Assembly (NCBI GenBank): GCA_028532985.1
Contig: JANCIK010000012.1
Coordinates: 868,001-932,000, forward strand
Source of the DNA: Stropharia rugosoannulata
Lineage: Eukaryota > Basidiomycota > Agaricomycetes > Agaricales > Strophariaceae
Direction: 5' to 3'
Length of the DNA stretch: 64,000 nt
Below are positions 1 to 11,072 of this stretch, piece after piece. Below the pieces are notes generated by a model, which worked only from the letters and a program-made list of their open reading frames with translations, did no database searches and had not been told where the DNA came from. The position numbers and the translations under genes were made by a program. The stretch's first letter is position 1. Each line of letters opens with the position of its first letter.

Positions 1-619
1 GCGTCGACAGTTGCATATCTAAATACCGCAGTGCCTAATGTTACCGGTTTTGTCACATTCAAGGTCGAGGCGCATACCCCGTCAGAGATGGACGACACGA
101 ATGAGTATCTGACAGCTATCAGCAAAGGCAAGACTAACGGGAAGCAGCGGCGGCAGTTGCGCGGGTCGCAATTGCAGAACCGGAATACACCCTCGCCCGA
201 GGGCGAGGACGAAGATGGATACGCGTCAGCGTCGTCAGATATACTACCTCCGGGCTTACAGCCTCACTTCGACGAGAAGACGGGATTGGTGCTGGGACGG
301 ACGCCAGCGAAGGCGATGTATCTTGTGATGAAGGCAAAACACCGGTACGTCCAGGAGCAGCATGAAAAGCTAAAAGAGCAGCTGCGCGTGATGAAAGAAG
401 AAGTGAAGAGGGAAAGAGAGATAAAAGAGCAGACCCTGGATGATCTCTTCCACCAGATGCTTGGGTACGCTACTTTCATACTCCTACATTCAAAGTTATG
501 CCCTGCTGACGTCTTCCAACAGACCAGATGCCGAAATGCTGATCTCTCCGAGGGCTGTTGGGAACGATGGTGGTACAGGACCTCATGTTAACGTCCATAA
601 CGGCGGTGTGCCCGTATGA
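1..619 (+). CDS. 3' part of a coiled-coil protein gene (5' end outside window)
   Basis: The frame is open from base 1. The exon runs to 464, a gtacgc donor and a cttccaacag acceptor define an intron at 465-522, and the last exon is 523-619, ending in TGA. The splice keeps the frame (phase 2). The visible part is about 186 residues: a Ser/Glu/Asp-rich linker, then a charged alpha-helical stretch (KAKHRYVQEQHEKLKEQLRV and on) that reads as a coiled coil, then a Gly/Asn/Val-rich tail. I do not recognise the family. A decayed copy of the segment at about 289-395 is found at 2933-3035, beyond kinase gene 1, so the locus was duplicated. The true start is not in the window. Confidence 0.65.
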
Positions 620-1085
620 TATGCGCATTACATCATCTCCTCTCTTATTCTGTATTATAGAAGCTTTGGTTCGCTCTGTCGGCTATGTGTGAGCTTCACT
701 TAGAAAAGTTGCAAAAAAACTCTTCAAACCGCTCACCAATTTGTCCGATATAGATGCATATTTCTATGTTGTACTAAAGGTTGAATGGACTCCCCATCTA
801 TTATGTGCAGATCATGCATATTTCCCGGCACAACTACAGAAGCACTGTCATTTCTTACTTTCTTCTTTTGATGTAATAGCTGAATCTCACCTGTTGAAGG
901 AAATTCTAGTGTTCAAATCCATAATTAATTGCGTCGCCTGTTGTCGCCCCTCATTACCTACTGTTCGTCGCGCGGCCTTACCTGCAGGTGGCAATATGTG
1001 ACCTGGATGTGCCGTGTAGTTCTATTTTTACTGTTCTATTTAACACTCTGTCCTCAGTGTGACCCATCTCTCCCACCTTCCACTA
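620..1085. other. Intergenic, putative kinase 1 promoter
   Basis: No coding signal seen. A short CT-rich stretch precedes the ATG at 1086 and resembles the sequence before the ATG of the fusion kinase at 38925, so the 5' flanks may be paralogous too. Confidence 0.4.
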
Positions 1086-2746
1086 ATGGATCCCCATATC
1101 CGACGTGTTCAGATGCAACATGTTATCGTCGGTGCAGACATTGATTCCTCTAGTCTGTACTCTAGTCAACATGGCTTCAACGTGAACCCGTCCCTACCTT
1201 TATACAGGCCGCGGCAATCGGCCTCGAGTATCAGGCCACCCAATGATTACCCAAACGCCGATGAGAGAAACCCCGCGAACGGTTCGACTATGCCAAGGCA
1301 ACGACTTGTACGTGCTCTGTCTTTGTGCTCGATAACTCAATGAGCATACCCTCATGGCGCGATTTGGAGTATTATGATTTGGAGTATTATCGCTACGAAG
1401 TGGACACAAGATTGCAGCGTACTGAAGGCATACCCACCAACCACGATGTAAGGCCAATAATAGGTTGTCCGTTTCAAGGACTCCTAACTAAAAATGTGTT
1501 CTCAACCTGTTACTCAGTCCCCCGCAGCTCAACCCTCAGCAGTGTCAAATTTAGTACTCAGAGAGCCTGTGGACCTAACTAGAAATGCCATCCTTGATAG
1601 TCAATATCCAGAACACGGGGGAGGTTATGCAGACATCTACGCTGGCCGTATTCAAGAAGGACATGGATACACCAAAGTTGCAATAAAAGTCCTGCGCTCG
1701 CACATATACAACAACTCTGAAAAGGCTAAATTGCAAAAAGTATCGACAACAATTTTTCTTTTGTTTTTAAATTAGCTGAAATCCCCTGTTAGCGACTGTC
1801 CAGAGAAATTAGGATCTGGGCGTGCTTCGACCACCCTAATATTCTGCCATTATTGGGTACTGCCAACATCTTTGGTTCAAATGTGTCCATGGTGTGCCCT
1901 TGGATGGAAGAGGGCGATCTTGCAGGCTACTTGAGCAGGGAAAAAAATGTTTTGACGCCTGAGCTGCGGATGATCATTGTACGAATATCGCTTGCACATA
2001 GGCTGTATACATTCAATCGCTTATACTTAGTCCGTCTTCAGTGTAGAGATGTCGCCAATGGACTGCAATACAGTGAGTTCTTTTTACTTGCTCAATGTTC
2101 TTGCCTAACCTCAATGATGCACAGTCCATTCCAGGGGATTTATTCATGGCGATTTGACGACGGTAGGAACAAGCTTGCTGAACTTAGTTCTAAGGAAGTT
2201 AACCGTATGATTGGTTATTGTGCAGGGAAATGTTCTGGTTGATAGTAGTGGCAGAGCAAAGCTGTCTGATTTTGGTCTTTCGAACATCATGGCGGATCTT
2301 CGTACGGAATCATTCAAGACGTCGAAAGTCGCCGGATCGGCCAGATGGGCAGCGCCAGAGCTTATTCAAATTGACAATACGGTCGCAAAGTCTAATTTTT
2401 CTAGTGATGTTTACTCTTTGGGCAGCGTTATCCTTCATGTAAGTCAGAACCTTTTCAGGACATACCAAGATCCGTCTTGATTACTTTTATGTCTGGATCT
2501 GATTCAATGAATTAGGTCATGTCGGGTCAAATGCCCTACGAGGGCTTTAGTGAGACGCAGGTAATCTTCCAAATCATGGTAGGGAACAGGCCAGTCCTGG
2601 TCAAACCACAGAACTTGACGACAAACTGCTGGCGCCTAATTACCCATTGCTGGGCTCAGGTTCCGGATGATCGTCCAAAAGCTGGTCAAGTGGTAAACAC
2701 ATTGACACGTTGGCAAACACCATCTGGCCATGCGGACCATCAGTAA
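1086..2746 (+). CDS. Tyrosine-kinase-like (TKL) protein kinase 1, non-RD
   Basis: Proposed exons: 1086-1307, 1370-1447, 1518-1739, 1793-1978, 2042-2072, 2125-2162, 2226-2438, 2516-2746; 406 residues, phase kept at every junction. Kinase features: Gly loop GGGYADIYAG (third Gly missing), VAIK lysine, HGDLTTGNVLV catalytic loop (Arg of HRD replaced by Gly, so non-RD), DFGLSN, AAPELI, and a C-lobe with CW...P.DRP. The N-terminus (MDP...MQ...DIDSSSL) matches the start of the fusion kinase at 38925, but the zinc-finger exon is replaced by a 26-residue exon. The kinase exons of 186, 31 and 38 nt are identical in length in both genes. Likely a cytoplasmic or nuclear Ser/Thr/Tyr kinase of an expanded agaricomycete family; substrate unknown. 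Exon 2 (acceptor ggag) is the weakest part of the model. Confidence 0.75.
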
Positions 2747-4640
2747 TGAGCTGCAAATTTCAAATTTCAGGCAGCATGCAAGCACCACAGTCCAACGGTG
2801 TTCCTACCTCGTTATGTAAACCAAGTTCAAGTCGATGTGCTTTATTAGAAGCCTTATGTACATTTTTCAACCGTTATCTAACTACCTTCTCCGACTTAAT
2901 GTCACCGAGCCCGCAGTTTCAATCTGAGATTGATGCTGGCGGTGAACGCCAGCGAACGCCATGTATCTTGCGATGAATTGCAACACCGGTACATCCGGGA
3001 GCAGTATGGTCGACTAACAGAGCTGCCTTGTACTTGTTAGGGACAGCGACCCAGAGCATTTTATGCTTTCTGTCCGCTTTAGTCAGTAGATAAAAAAGAT
3101 CAAAAATGAGGTCAATGTACTCTAGAGCGGTCGTGCACTTTTATTTGTCTGCTATTTATCTCCTATAATAAAAGACAGAAGACGGCATTTGTCGATCAAC
3201 GCCTTTCCAAAACATTCAGGGTATCTGATTGGCTGAGGATTTTCCTTCCCATTAGAAACACGTCGCATTCTTGAAGCTATACAGAGTTTCGCAACTCCGA
3301 CTCTGTCGCAGTTTTCGTTTGATTTTCCAAAGACTGGCATCAGTAAAAACATTAGATCACGTTTTTGTCTTTTAGCTTCGACAATCGATCTGGAGGTGTT
3401 ACCTCTCAATACACGGAAATATGTAAAATGTAGTCTAGGGTCTCATTGTTTATAACGTACAAGAGTAGGACCTAGTAGCACTCAAGCCACATGGGGTCAT
3501 ATGTTTATTATCATTTTGTTCTATGCTTGTCGACGAATATGAGAACTTGGGGTTATTAAATGTACACCGTAATTATTAGAAAGTCTTATCAACAAGTCAA
3601 CAAGGTTAAAGCTTATTATGAATATTCAGCGTTGTGTTTTACCCTTGTATATTATAACCAGCTCTTACGAAGTCTTCAACCCTACCTGGTAACGATATAC
3701 TGTTGATATGTAGGCAATTTATCACAGGACATTATATGATTGTAACATTACACATTCTACTCTTGTATGATACTTGAAAGATCATGTACAGCAGGCTACA
3801 TCAAATCCTTGCCTACAACAACAAACTTTCTGAGATCACAAGATTTCAATATATAACCTGGTATACTACGCTTATTGGATATAATAGCAGGCTAATAACG
3901 AAACACTGCGGCATCCATCTTACAACCAGTTCCCAATTATAATATCTCTATAGGAATTTTAACAACCCGGCAATGTACACACAACTGATTTGCCTAATAG
4001 ATTCTTCTATAAGAACTTCGCAGACTCGCGCGACAGTAGGTCGTCATTGAGGCTGGGGCAATCTCGAACCTGAGGAGTCACCGTCGTCGTAAGTTTATAA
4101 AGGACATCCGAAGACTCGTATCCATTCATTCCGGGTCTCGTCGGCCATTGGAGTCTAACATAAGTACAAAGCCCAAACTGTACATCGTATTATCAACTTC
4201 ACTAGTCGATGTCCGACTTCACTAGTACAAACTTGCCAATACTACAGACTCGTTTTTTTTGGAGTCATTCAATGCTTCAGAACAACGAACAAAAGACGAA
4301 TCCCAATCCCTTCTTAACTTCACTACCCAAATATCCCCAGTAGTTCGAGGCCAAATAATTGTTTTCATCGTTAGCGTTCGGACTGGCCGCGGCGGCGTGC
4401 AAAGTCTGGGCGCTCGGGTAGCGGTACGCGTGGATTTTAGACACCTTCATGTTATTAATCAGGACGGTGAGTAACGTTTTGAAGTCAAATACAACTTATT
4501 GGACTTACTCCGGTTAAAGGTCGAGTAAAATTTGCAGTTTGGGCTGCCACCGGGATCAAAGAAAACCGCTAAATAGAAAAGATATTGTCAATGGAACTTA
4601 GTAAGAAACAGAGCATCATCATAGTAGTAAAAAAGAGAGT
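2747..4640. other. AT-rich intergenic with a decayed duplicate
   Basis: Apart from the short duplicate at 2933-3035, this stretch is AT-rich and shows no exon-like sequence or recognisable repeat. Confidence 0.5.
2933..3035 (+). pseudogene. Decayed copy of the coiled-coil gene segment at 289-395
   Basis: About 100 bp align by eye with 289-395: the shared words include acgccagcgaa, atgtatcttg, gatgaa, caacaccggtac and ggagcag. The frame is broken by a stop right after the shared gatgaa, so it cannot encode the coiled coil. It lies about 190 bp after the kinase 1 stop codon, so the kinase is bracketed by two copies of this segment. Confidence 0.65.
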
Positions 4641-5061
4641 TCATAGTACCTTAGTGGGCCGTAAAACCGTTTGCTCTGGGGCTGTACCAGTCCCCATGGG
4701 ATGAAAGTTGAGTTGTCCAAGGCTCGACTGAGCGCATTCCAACTCCAAGTCAAAGATGAGGTCGGGACCGCTTATATAGAGAACTTGCGGAGGGCCAGAC
4801 ACGACGGATTGCACTGTGAGAGTTATAGACATGGAAGAGCAACGAGGATACGAATTTGGAAGGACTGCAATTGACTTTCGCGTCTGAAAGCCGAATTTGG
4901 CGTATCGTGGACGGCCAAACAATGACCTCCGTCTTTGGCACACTGGAGCGGTCACCTGCCCAGGCCTGCCTCTTCGCCACGACCGCTGAGTCCGCAGTCT
5001 TCGCCGTCTTTCCACCACTCCTAACCCACTGCGCAAAGCCCATGGCTTGTACGTTGTTCAT
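4641..5061 (-). pseudogene. Possible coding fragment, unknown
   Basis: Two minus-strand frames here look more gene-like than the plus strand. One begins at an ATG near 4831 (MSITLTVQSVVSGPPQ...) and runs to a gtacta donor-like site near 4650. The other begins at an ATG at 5061 with GC-rich third positions. They do not join in phase in any way I could find, and no domain is recognised. Treated as a broken or partly modelled gene. Confidence 0.25.
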
Positions 5062-5172
5062 CCCACAGCCAAACCAGGGCGTGCTTTTTGATTCCTTCTG
5101 GAGCGGCAGGTTATTAGCACTCGCGCATCATCTAGCACTGCGCGCAGTGTACTTTCACGAGCGGCTTGCTCC

Positions 5173-5628
5173 GTGCATGCGGGTGGCAGCCAGAGAGGAT
5201 CGGGTGACGGGACGGAGGAAGCTCGTCGTGCGGAGCCCGTCGAGCGTGCGGCGGTTAGGTTTTGTGAGGCAATCCAGCGTTGGCGGGGAAAGCCCGAACT
5301 CGAAACTGTAAGTATCCCGTCCCTCCCTGCCTCCCCGCCGCCTCCCCTGTGTGCACTGGATGTGCTTACCACCCTCTAGTATAAAAAGAAACCCGAGCCG
5401 CGCATGGACGGTGAAGACTTCGGCGCCCTGCCACCTATGACAATTGATGCCCTCGTCCACTCGAACCCGACGAGCCCGACGATGCCCCATGTTGGCCACC
5501 GCGTGAAGAAGAGGCTGAAGAGGCCCGACATTGGTGTGTATTTCACGCAGGGCGGGGTTACGCCTGGCCCCGGGACGGGTGTGAACCTGGGCCTTGGGGC
5601 AGGGATGGGGGCCTCGGTGTTGAGCTAG
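5173..5628 (+). CDS. 3' fragment of an unrecognised GC-rich gene
   Basis: Two exons join in phase 0: about 5173-5308, a gtaagt donor, a ctctag acceptor, then 5380-5628 ending in TAG. The final exon has strongly C/G-biased third positions and ends in a Gly-rich tail (GVYFTQGGVTPGPGTG and on). No start codon or upstream exon can be defined, so this looks like the 3' part of a host gene cut off from its 5' end. It converges on, and nearly abuts, the degraded phosphatase-like gene on the minus strand. Confidence 0.4.
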
Positions 5629-5680
5629 AATAGACCAAAATTAGTGAGTGAGAGTGAACATGAATTGAGGGGAGACGTAC

Positions 5681-6332
5681 TGAATCCCGTCATCAGCGTC
5701 GGCATTATCTGTGTCGAGGTCAAGGTCCTCTTCCAGTAGGGCACCCAGCTCTTGAATGTCCTGAACAATAACCATTAGCCCCGCACATGGCGGGACAAGT
5801 AGACTGTGGAAAAGGTAGGCTTACCCAAACGATTAGTACCGACTGGGTGCTGTTTTTCGCGAACTTCTTGAGCAAGTCCGTAACGCAGTCGTCGTCCGTG
5901 TTTTCATCACCACCACTTTACCGAACATCAGCTTTGATACTCTTTAACTCTCCTCACGCAGATGTACACACCAACTCGTGTCAATAGGAAGACCTAAAGC
6001 ATTGGCAATAGGCTGTGCCGTGTCGAGAGTCTCAAAACAGACTTCACTTTCGTCGTTCTGTGGACACATAATAATCTTGCCAATGTCCAATGTAGAGAAA
6101 AGCTGTATATACATATCCAATGAGTAGGTTTGCTCAAAAGGGTATGAAAAAAGCGGGAGCTTACAGCTGGGAGGCACTCGTTTGCTCTTTTGAAGCCAAC
6201 AGGGGTCAGCCCCGGTCGGCTGAGTGAAGGCTGCTCGGCATTGGTGATGATGTACACTGGATTGTTTATTGAAACAGCTGTATTGGCTAAGACGGCGACG
6301 CCAATAACGAGAACGAAACTGTTAAAGAACAT
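5681..6332 (-). pseudogene. Secreted histidine-phosphatase-like protein without catalytic residues, 3' truncated
   Basis: Exons 6332-6165, 6102-5972, 5915-5825 and 5760-5681 join in phase. The start gives a hydrophobic leader (MFFNSFVLVIGVAVLANTAV), a likely signal peptide. The body follows the layout of small fungal histidine phosphatases: VYII-x-x-AE-x-P, a GL...G..RA..CL segment, then ...ETLDTAQPIANALGLPIDTS, a D-rich CV loop and VLIVW. At the position of the family RH(G/A) motif the sequence reads TNAEQP, and where a second His is expected after the VLI-W strand it reads VWDIQEL, so the phosphate-binding His/Arg and second His are absent. After DADDGIQ no in-phase final exon (normally YPDDSYDLIW-like) is found. 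Either a secreted pseudo-enzyme with an unseen last exon, or a relic. Confidence 0.6.
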
Positions 6333-6988
6333 CGTTGTGCTGCACGGCGGGCTCTGGCAGGCTGGGGTCAAACTATGTCAATTCTTCTTTGAATCAGAAT
6401 CTTTCTTATATGCTCCAGGTCGAAAGACAGAACACCTATTTCATGAAACAGAATGTCCTCCAGGAAACAGTGTACTTTGCAGCGGCTTTACCAAGTACCG
6501 AGGCCTTCGAATTCATCTTGTCGAGGAGTTAGGGAGAGCACCGCGAGGAAATTATAATACGCCGGAGTTTCTCACTCATATTTGTCACGGCTCAAGAGCA
6601 TGGTTGAAACCGCCAAGCCATTTGTCTTCGGCAGAGGTGGCCACGAGAGATGTCATCCACGAGTTGCGCTTTAAAAACGTCGGTGTTAGGACGGCATTGT
6701 AGACGACTCTCGCAGCGCAAGGTTGCCTGCGAACAGATAATGTAATTGCTTACAGAGGTCGACAAGCGCTCGAACCAAACGTAAGCGCCCTGGCACTAGG
6801 TAAAGACGAGGTCACCAGTCAAGGAGGGCTGTCTTTGAGTTGTTATTTGTGGAAAGTTCGGCATTCAAAGACCAGCACCTCTAGTGAAGGAAGGAGAATA
6901 TCGTCGGGATACGGCCGAGCATAGTGCCATTTGTCGTATTTCATTTCCTGAAATTTCTCTGTGGTAGTCGCGGATAAGTATAAGAGAT
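6333..6988. other. Intergenic
   Basis: Upstream of the phosphatase-like gene. Open frames on the plus strand are antisense or chance; no recognisable coding or repeat signal. Confidence 0.4.
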
Positions 6989-7142
6989 ATGTTAGAAGAT
7001 AGCGGATATCGTGATCGATGTTATCTCGCTCTCCCTCAAACCGTTGTCATCATTCAGGGCGTATGCGCCACCGCGCGAGACTCGAGACGTGTCTTCTTTG
7101 TAGAAAGTGCTTTCCAGAGACAGAACAAAGGATATAAGAAAG

Positions 7143-7306
7143 CAGCCCCATCTACGGCCGCGTCTTCTTATCCTTCGGGCTCGGGGAGACGTGAGGAAGG
7201 CCAGGGGCTGTGGGCCCAGCTTGGGGGCGGGGCGGGGAGCAAGCGTTACCGCGACTTGAATGATGATGGGCGAGTGGAGGGCCCCAAAAGGATGTACTCT
7301 TCATGA
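7143..7306 (+). pseudogene. Isolated terminal exon of an unknown gene
   Basis: After an acceptor-like ag at about 7142 there is a GC-rich reading frame ending ...GSKRYRDLNDDGRVEGPKR... and TGA at 7304-7306. Third positions favour G/C and the end is hydrophilic, as in a genuine C-terminus. No upstream exon with matching composition was found, so it is listed as a gene fragment. Confidence 0.3.
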
Positions 7307-8275
7307 TGCGCGTCCTGACCCAAACCCAGGCTGCTGTAGTTTGGAGAGTGAGGTTGGATGGCTTTTGGGGGGGAGTTGGTATGCTGGTTGACGTGTCTGG
7401 GACTTGATTGTGCCCATGTGTGTTTGATTATTAGCGCTCGCCCATTGTTCGTAAGCCGTTCACTTCTTTTTGATTCTATTTTTTCCTCATCGCCATCTTT
7501 GTCTTCTGTAGATCTTATTTTGATATGATCCATGCGCTGCTGGCTGCATGCATAGCCTACCTTGTGGTGGCGCTTTTGTCGTTGCGATGAGCGATGCGGT
7601 ATAATTATTAGGCGCCGGGAGGGGCGGTGCTGGGCTTGTACTTTCATCTTATTTTCCGTTAATGTAGCATGTTTATCATGTTGTCCCGCAAAGGAATTTG
7701 TTTGTTTAAAAGGAGATGCGTGTCACAGCTGTACAGGAGAATTGAGTAAGTGTCCGCGGGATATGCCAGGCAGTTTTTGGGGCCTGTTTCACCTTCGTCG
7801 TCGTAAGTAGCGGGTGTTGTGAGGAGCGGAGTGCCAGTAAATGGGAGGAATGACAGGGGAAAGCGAGGCCAAGGCACATGTCGTGCAGCAGACCGGCGGT
7901 GATGCCCATCCCCCCCCACACCCAACGATGCCCAAGCCCCACATCGCGCGGAAGTCATCCAGGTAGACGAACCGCGGCGGCTCGGCGTACCAATGCCTAC
8001 AACTTGCCTTCCTTTAAGCGCCCTCTTTCCTCGACCTCCCTCGGGACGAATACCGCTCTCGCGCTCGTAAATAAATTCTCCTTCCCAGCATTCTTCCCGC
8101 CCTACATTTTACTCGCTGCATAGCGCAGCGCCGCCGAATACCGTGTTTTCGCGAGCGCAAACGCGCCGTTTCCACTCGGCATATCGACGCTCAGAGGGCT
8201 CAACGTCCACTCGGATCGACTGCAGCGCGGCGATCTTGTGAATTTGATGACGGCGTGACCTGGGGCTTTCGCAGA
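7307..8275. other. Intergenic with a small coding-like remnant
   Basis: Mostly non-coding. On the minus strand at about 7990-7830 two short frames with strong third-position G/C bias (WYAEPPRFVYLDDFRAMW, then MGITAGLLHDMCLGLAFP) follow each other but are out of phase, separated by a G-run. This looks like another fragment of a degraded host gene. Confidence 0.3.
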
Positions 8276-9090
8276 TTAGGCTGCTATGTACCTTTGGATT
8301 TGGCTGACGGTCACTGACTTGGCATTTTCGCGCTGTATTATAGCATGTCCCGACGTGACTGGAATTGTATCCAATGAACGAACGCGCCATGGACATGTTA
8401 TGAGCTGGCCCACCATGGACTGGATCACGGACATGGTAAACGTGCAGGGAGCAGGCATTATGCACCATTGACCGCGACGAAATTTGTGAGGACGATATGG
8501 CTGTTCGGATAGGGGTTCCAAGCAGCTGGGTAATCTGATACATGGTGAGTATAAAGGATTGACTCTATAAGATAAATCACTGACCTGAGCCAGAGAACTA
8601 GCCGTTTACGCAGTGACGGCGAGCCCTGGCGTGGTTCTAATAGCAGCGGGCGCGGTTCAGGGAAGGCGTTGAAAGTCGAGAGCCGGATTACAGTGTTAGA
8701 GTTCTGGGGATTAAAGTAAGTGAACCGCACAATAAAGGTGGTAAGGAACTGCACTGACATAAGTATGTGAAGGATGTACGATGATGTTCGTGCTAGCAAG
8801 CTACGAGAGTAAAATTCAGTGTAAGTGATCCGTGAACCAGAAATAGCATGAGTTGAACTGACCTGGGACGCTGGGACGAGTGCGGGTATCTGCCTGCTGT
8901 TACATGCAGACGATGGTCTCTTCATGGATGCATATTTGTCCCTTTGCGACCTTTGGGCGTGCGAGCTTGAAGGAGGTGATGTTTTATAAATGTGGTGAAG
9001 AGAATCATGCTGGGATAAGTAGAACGTTGGCAGAGCGGTGTCTTCATTAAGTTGAGTTGTAACGGCGAGCGCAATTTTGACTGATTTCAT
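8276..9090 (-). CDS. Hypothetical protein, four exons
   Basis: Exons 9090-8863, 8800-8759, 8703-8585 and 8534-8276 give a 215-residue protein. All three introns start gtcagt, end in tag or cag, are about 50-62 bp, and keep phase (0, 0, 2), which is unlikely by chance. The protein has a Ser/His-rich N-terminal third, a basic Arg/Lys/Leu middle (SLRKRLVLWLR) and a C-terminal domain with several Cys and Met. No signal peptide, membrane helix or known domain is recognised. It is the only intact-looking gene in the 4.6-11 kb stretch. Confidence 0.5.
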
Positions 9091-11060
9091 GACGCTGAAA
9101 TATCGATCATGCTCGGGCTATGACTATCTGGGGATTATGCTGCACATTCTGTCCCCTTGGTGTTTGAGAGCATCTCGCGTGCCTGTCACCTGAAGATGAC
9201 CTTGGTACTGTCCTATCATATCTAATATCATTATGCATCGTTGAAAGACACCTGGGGAGCATTAAGACTGGATGAATAGTGTCGAAACCGCATCGATTAC
9301 TGACCATGTTCACGCTGTGCCGTCACTGATTATTTTCATGCGGATCGACTGCAAGAAAGGGTGTCGTTCGGCTGTTTGGTCCATTCTTACAAGTGACGTG
9401 AGTTGTAAGAGGAGCTATTAGTCTGTCAAGCGCGGGTACGACATACCCGGTATGACAATCACAGTAAACACGCAGGCCCGCAAAAAAACGAGCAGGCGCT
9501 TGATTGGCTTTTGCAGGCGACTGAATCTTGGTGCTTTTTTGAAGGACAGGCCGGCATTGCGATTGACTTGCTTGGCTGCCTCAGTTATGCCCCTAACGGT
9601 CTCAAGGGCGCAACAACCAGGCCTCTACTCCGGTGAGACCATAGGTCTAGTCTCGATGGGCTCTGTGGATCTGAATACCAATATCGGGCACGCCACGATC
9701 ATCTAAGCATTTTAGCGCATGTATTGGTGGCCGCGGGTCAATGGGGTTTCCTGTCACAGACTCCTCGTTGAGCTATGCCATCTAGCCTGGGTTGCTGAGC
9801 TGTTTGATCGTTTCAGGTCCGAATTCATTGATACTGGCTTGATAACGCGGCCCTGCAATGGTCTTTCAAGGTAGAGTCTTGATCTATTCTTCCCGTCATG
9901 TCTACGGAGGAGGAATGGTAGCGTGCCACATGGATTGAAGACGGTGAAAATATACATATGTTTGACGGGACGGCCTTCGCGTGAGGGACTCGGTGAAAGG
10001 ACTTCGCATGAAAGGCAAGTTGCCACACTAACAAAAAGAGATTATTCTTTAAGTACCGATCATGCCTTGCTATAACAGGAAGCCCGTATCCGGTCATGGT
10101 TAGCGATTGAAGATAATAGAAGCAGTAAAAAGCAAGACGAAGCAGAATCTGCTTGATGGTGTCTCCTGGTTGTGTCCGCCCGACGCGACGGAAGCGTTGG
10201 GCATGTGCGATTATGTATAATGTATCAGTGAGAAAAGCAAGAGGATATATGTCTTTAGACGGGCACTTAATGCAGCGATGAGGGAAGGGAATATGTTGGA
10301 AGGCTCCGACAACAGACGCGGGTCACGAACGAACGAAGCGTGCTGTATACAGCAATGAGCGTAGAGTCCCGCGAATGGCGTCACAGGTACATGCCGATAC
10401 GAGCAGAAGAGATAAGACCCGATCTGGAGAAAAGAAGTGTTAGTGTTACATGCACATGAGGCCGCGCAGACACCTAGTGGCAGTCCAACAACCACACAGC
10501 GTGTAAGGCAACACACTGTAGCGTCACATTCGTGCATTATAGTTTCATTTGCGACCCGTGTATTGGTAGCGAACAAAGGAACAAAAGTGAGCCCCGAGGG
10601 TCAGCTGAGGAGCTAGCATGGCATATCACGGCGGTGGCGGCGTGGTGCATGGAAGCCGAGAGCGTCAGAACAGTGCGGCCTCTTCAAGAATCATTTGAAA
10701 TGGCACAGCATAGGTACGACAGCGATGGAGTATGCATATAGGAAAGAGAGGTGTGATGCAGAATTGATTCCGGAACGTTACAGCGGGGTTTTCTGCAGCT
10801 TTCGACACCTACTCTAACTGCCCTACTTCACTGAAAGGTAATCGTTTTCACATTTCCAGAGGGCTGAGGCTGTCCAACAACCTGATCCGGTAGAAACTTG
10901 AGTGGCCAGTGAGACGAAGGGCGATCGATCATGACTGTGGGCTACGTAAAAGGTGCCGGCATGTAGAGTATACATCAACGTCCATAGAATAGTTGCGTCA
11001 TTGGTAGGTGGCTGGTATGTTGCTTCAATCCAGTGACATTGATGTGGACTTGAAAGGGTA
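9091..11060. other. Intergenic, downstream side of the Plavaka element
   Basis: Several short minus-strand frames (around 9107-9313, 9754-10097, 10211-10576) have splice-like sites but could not be linked into a convincing gene. The 3' end of the Plavaka element must fall within or near the right part of this stretch, but I could not identify a terminal inverted repeat or target duplication. Confidence 0.35.
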
Positions 11061-11072
11061 AGAAGAACAAAT

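Noticed and set aside
870..935. A tRNA B-box-like word (gttcaaatcc) at about 913
   Set aside because: No proper A box or foldable cloverleaf around it. No other convincing tRNA was found.
9754..10576. Possible multi-exon gene on the minus strand at 9.75-10.6 kb
   Set aside because: Individual splice sites exist, but no combination kept a long frame or gave a recognisable protein.
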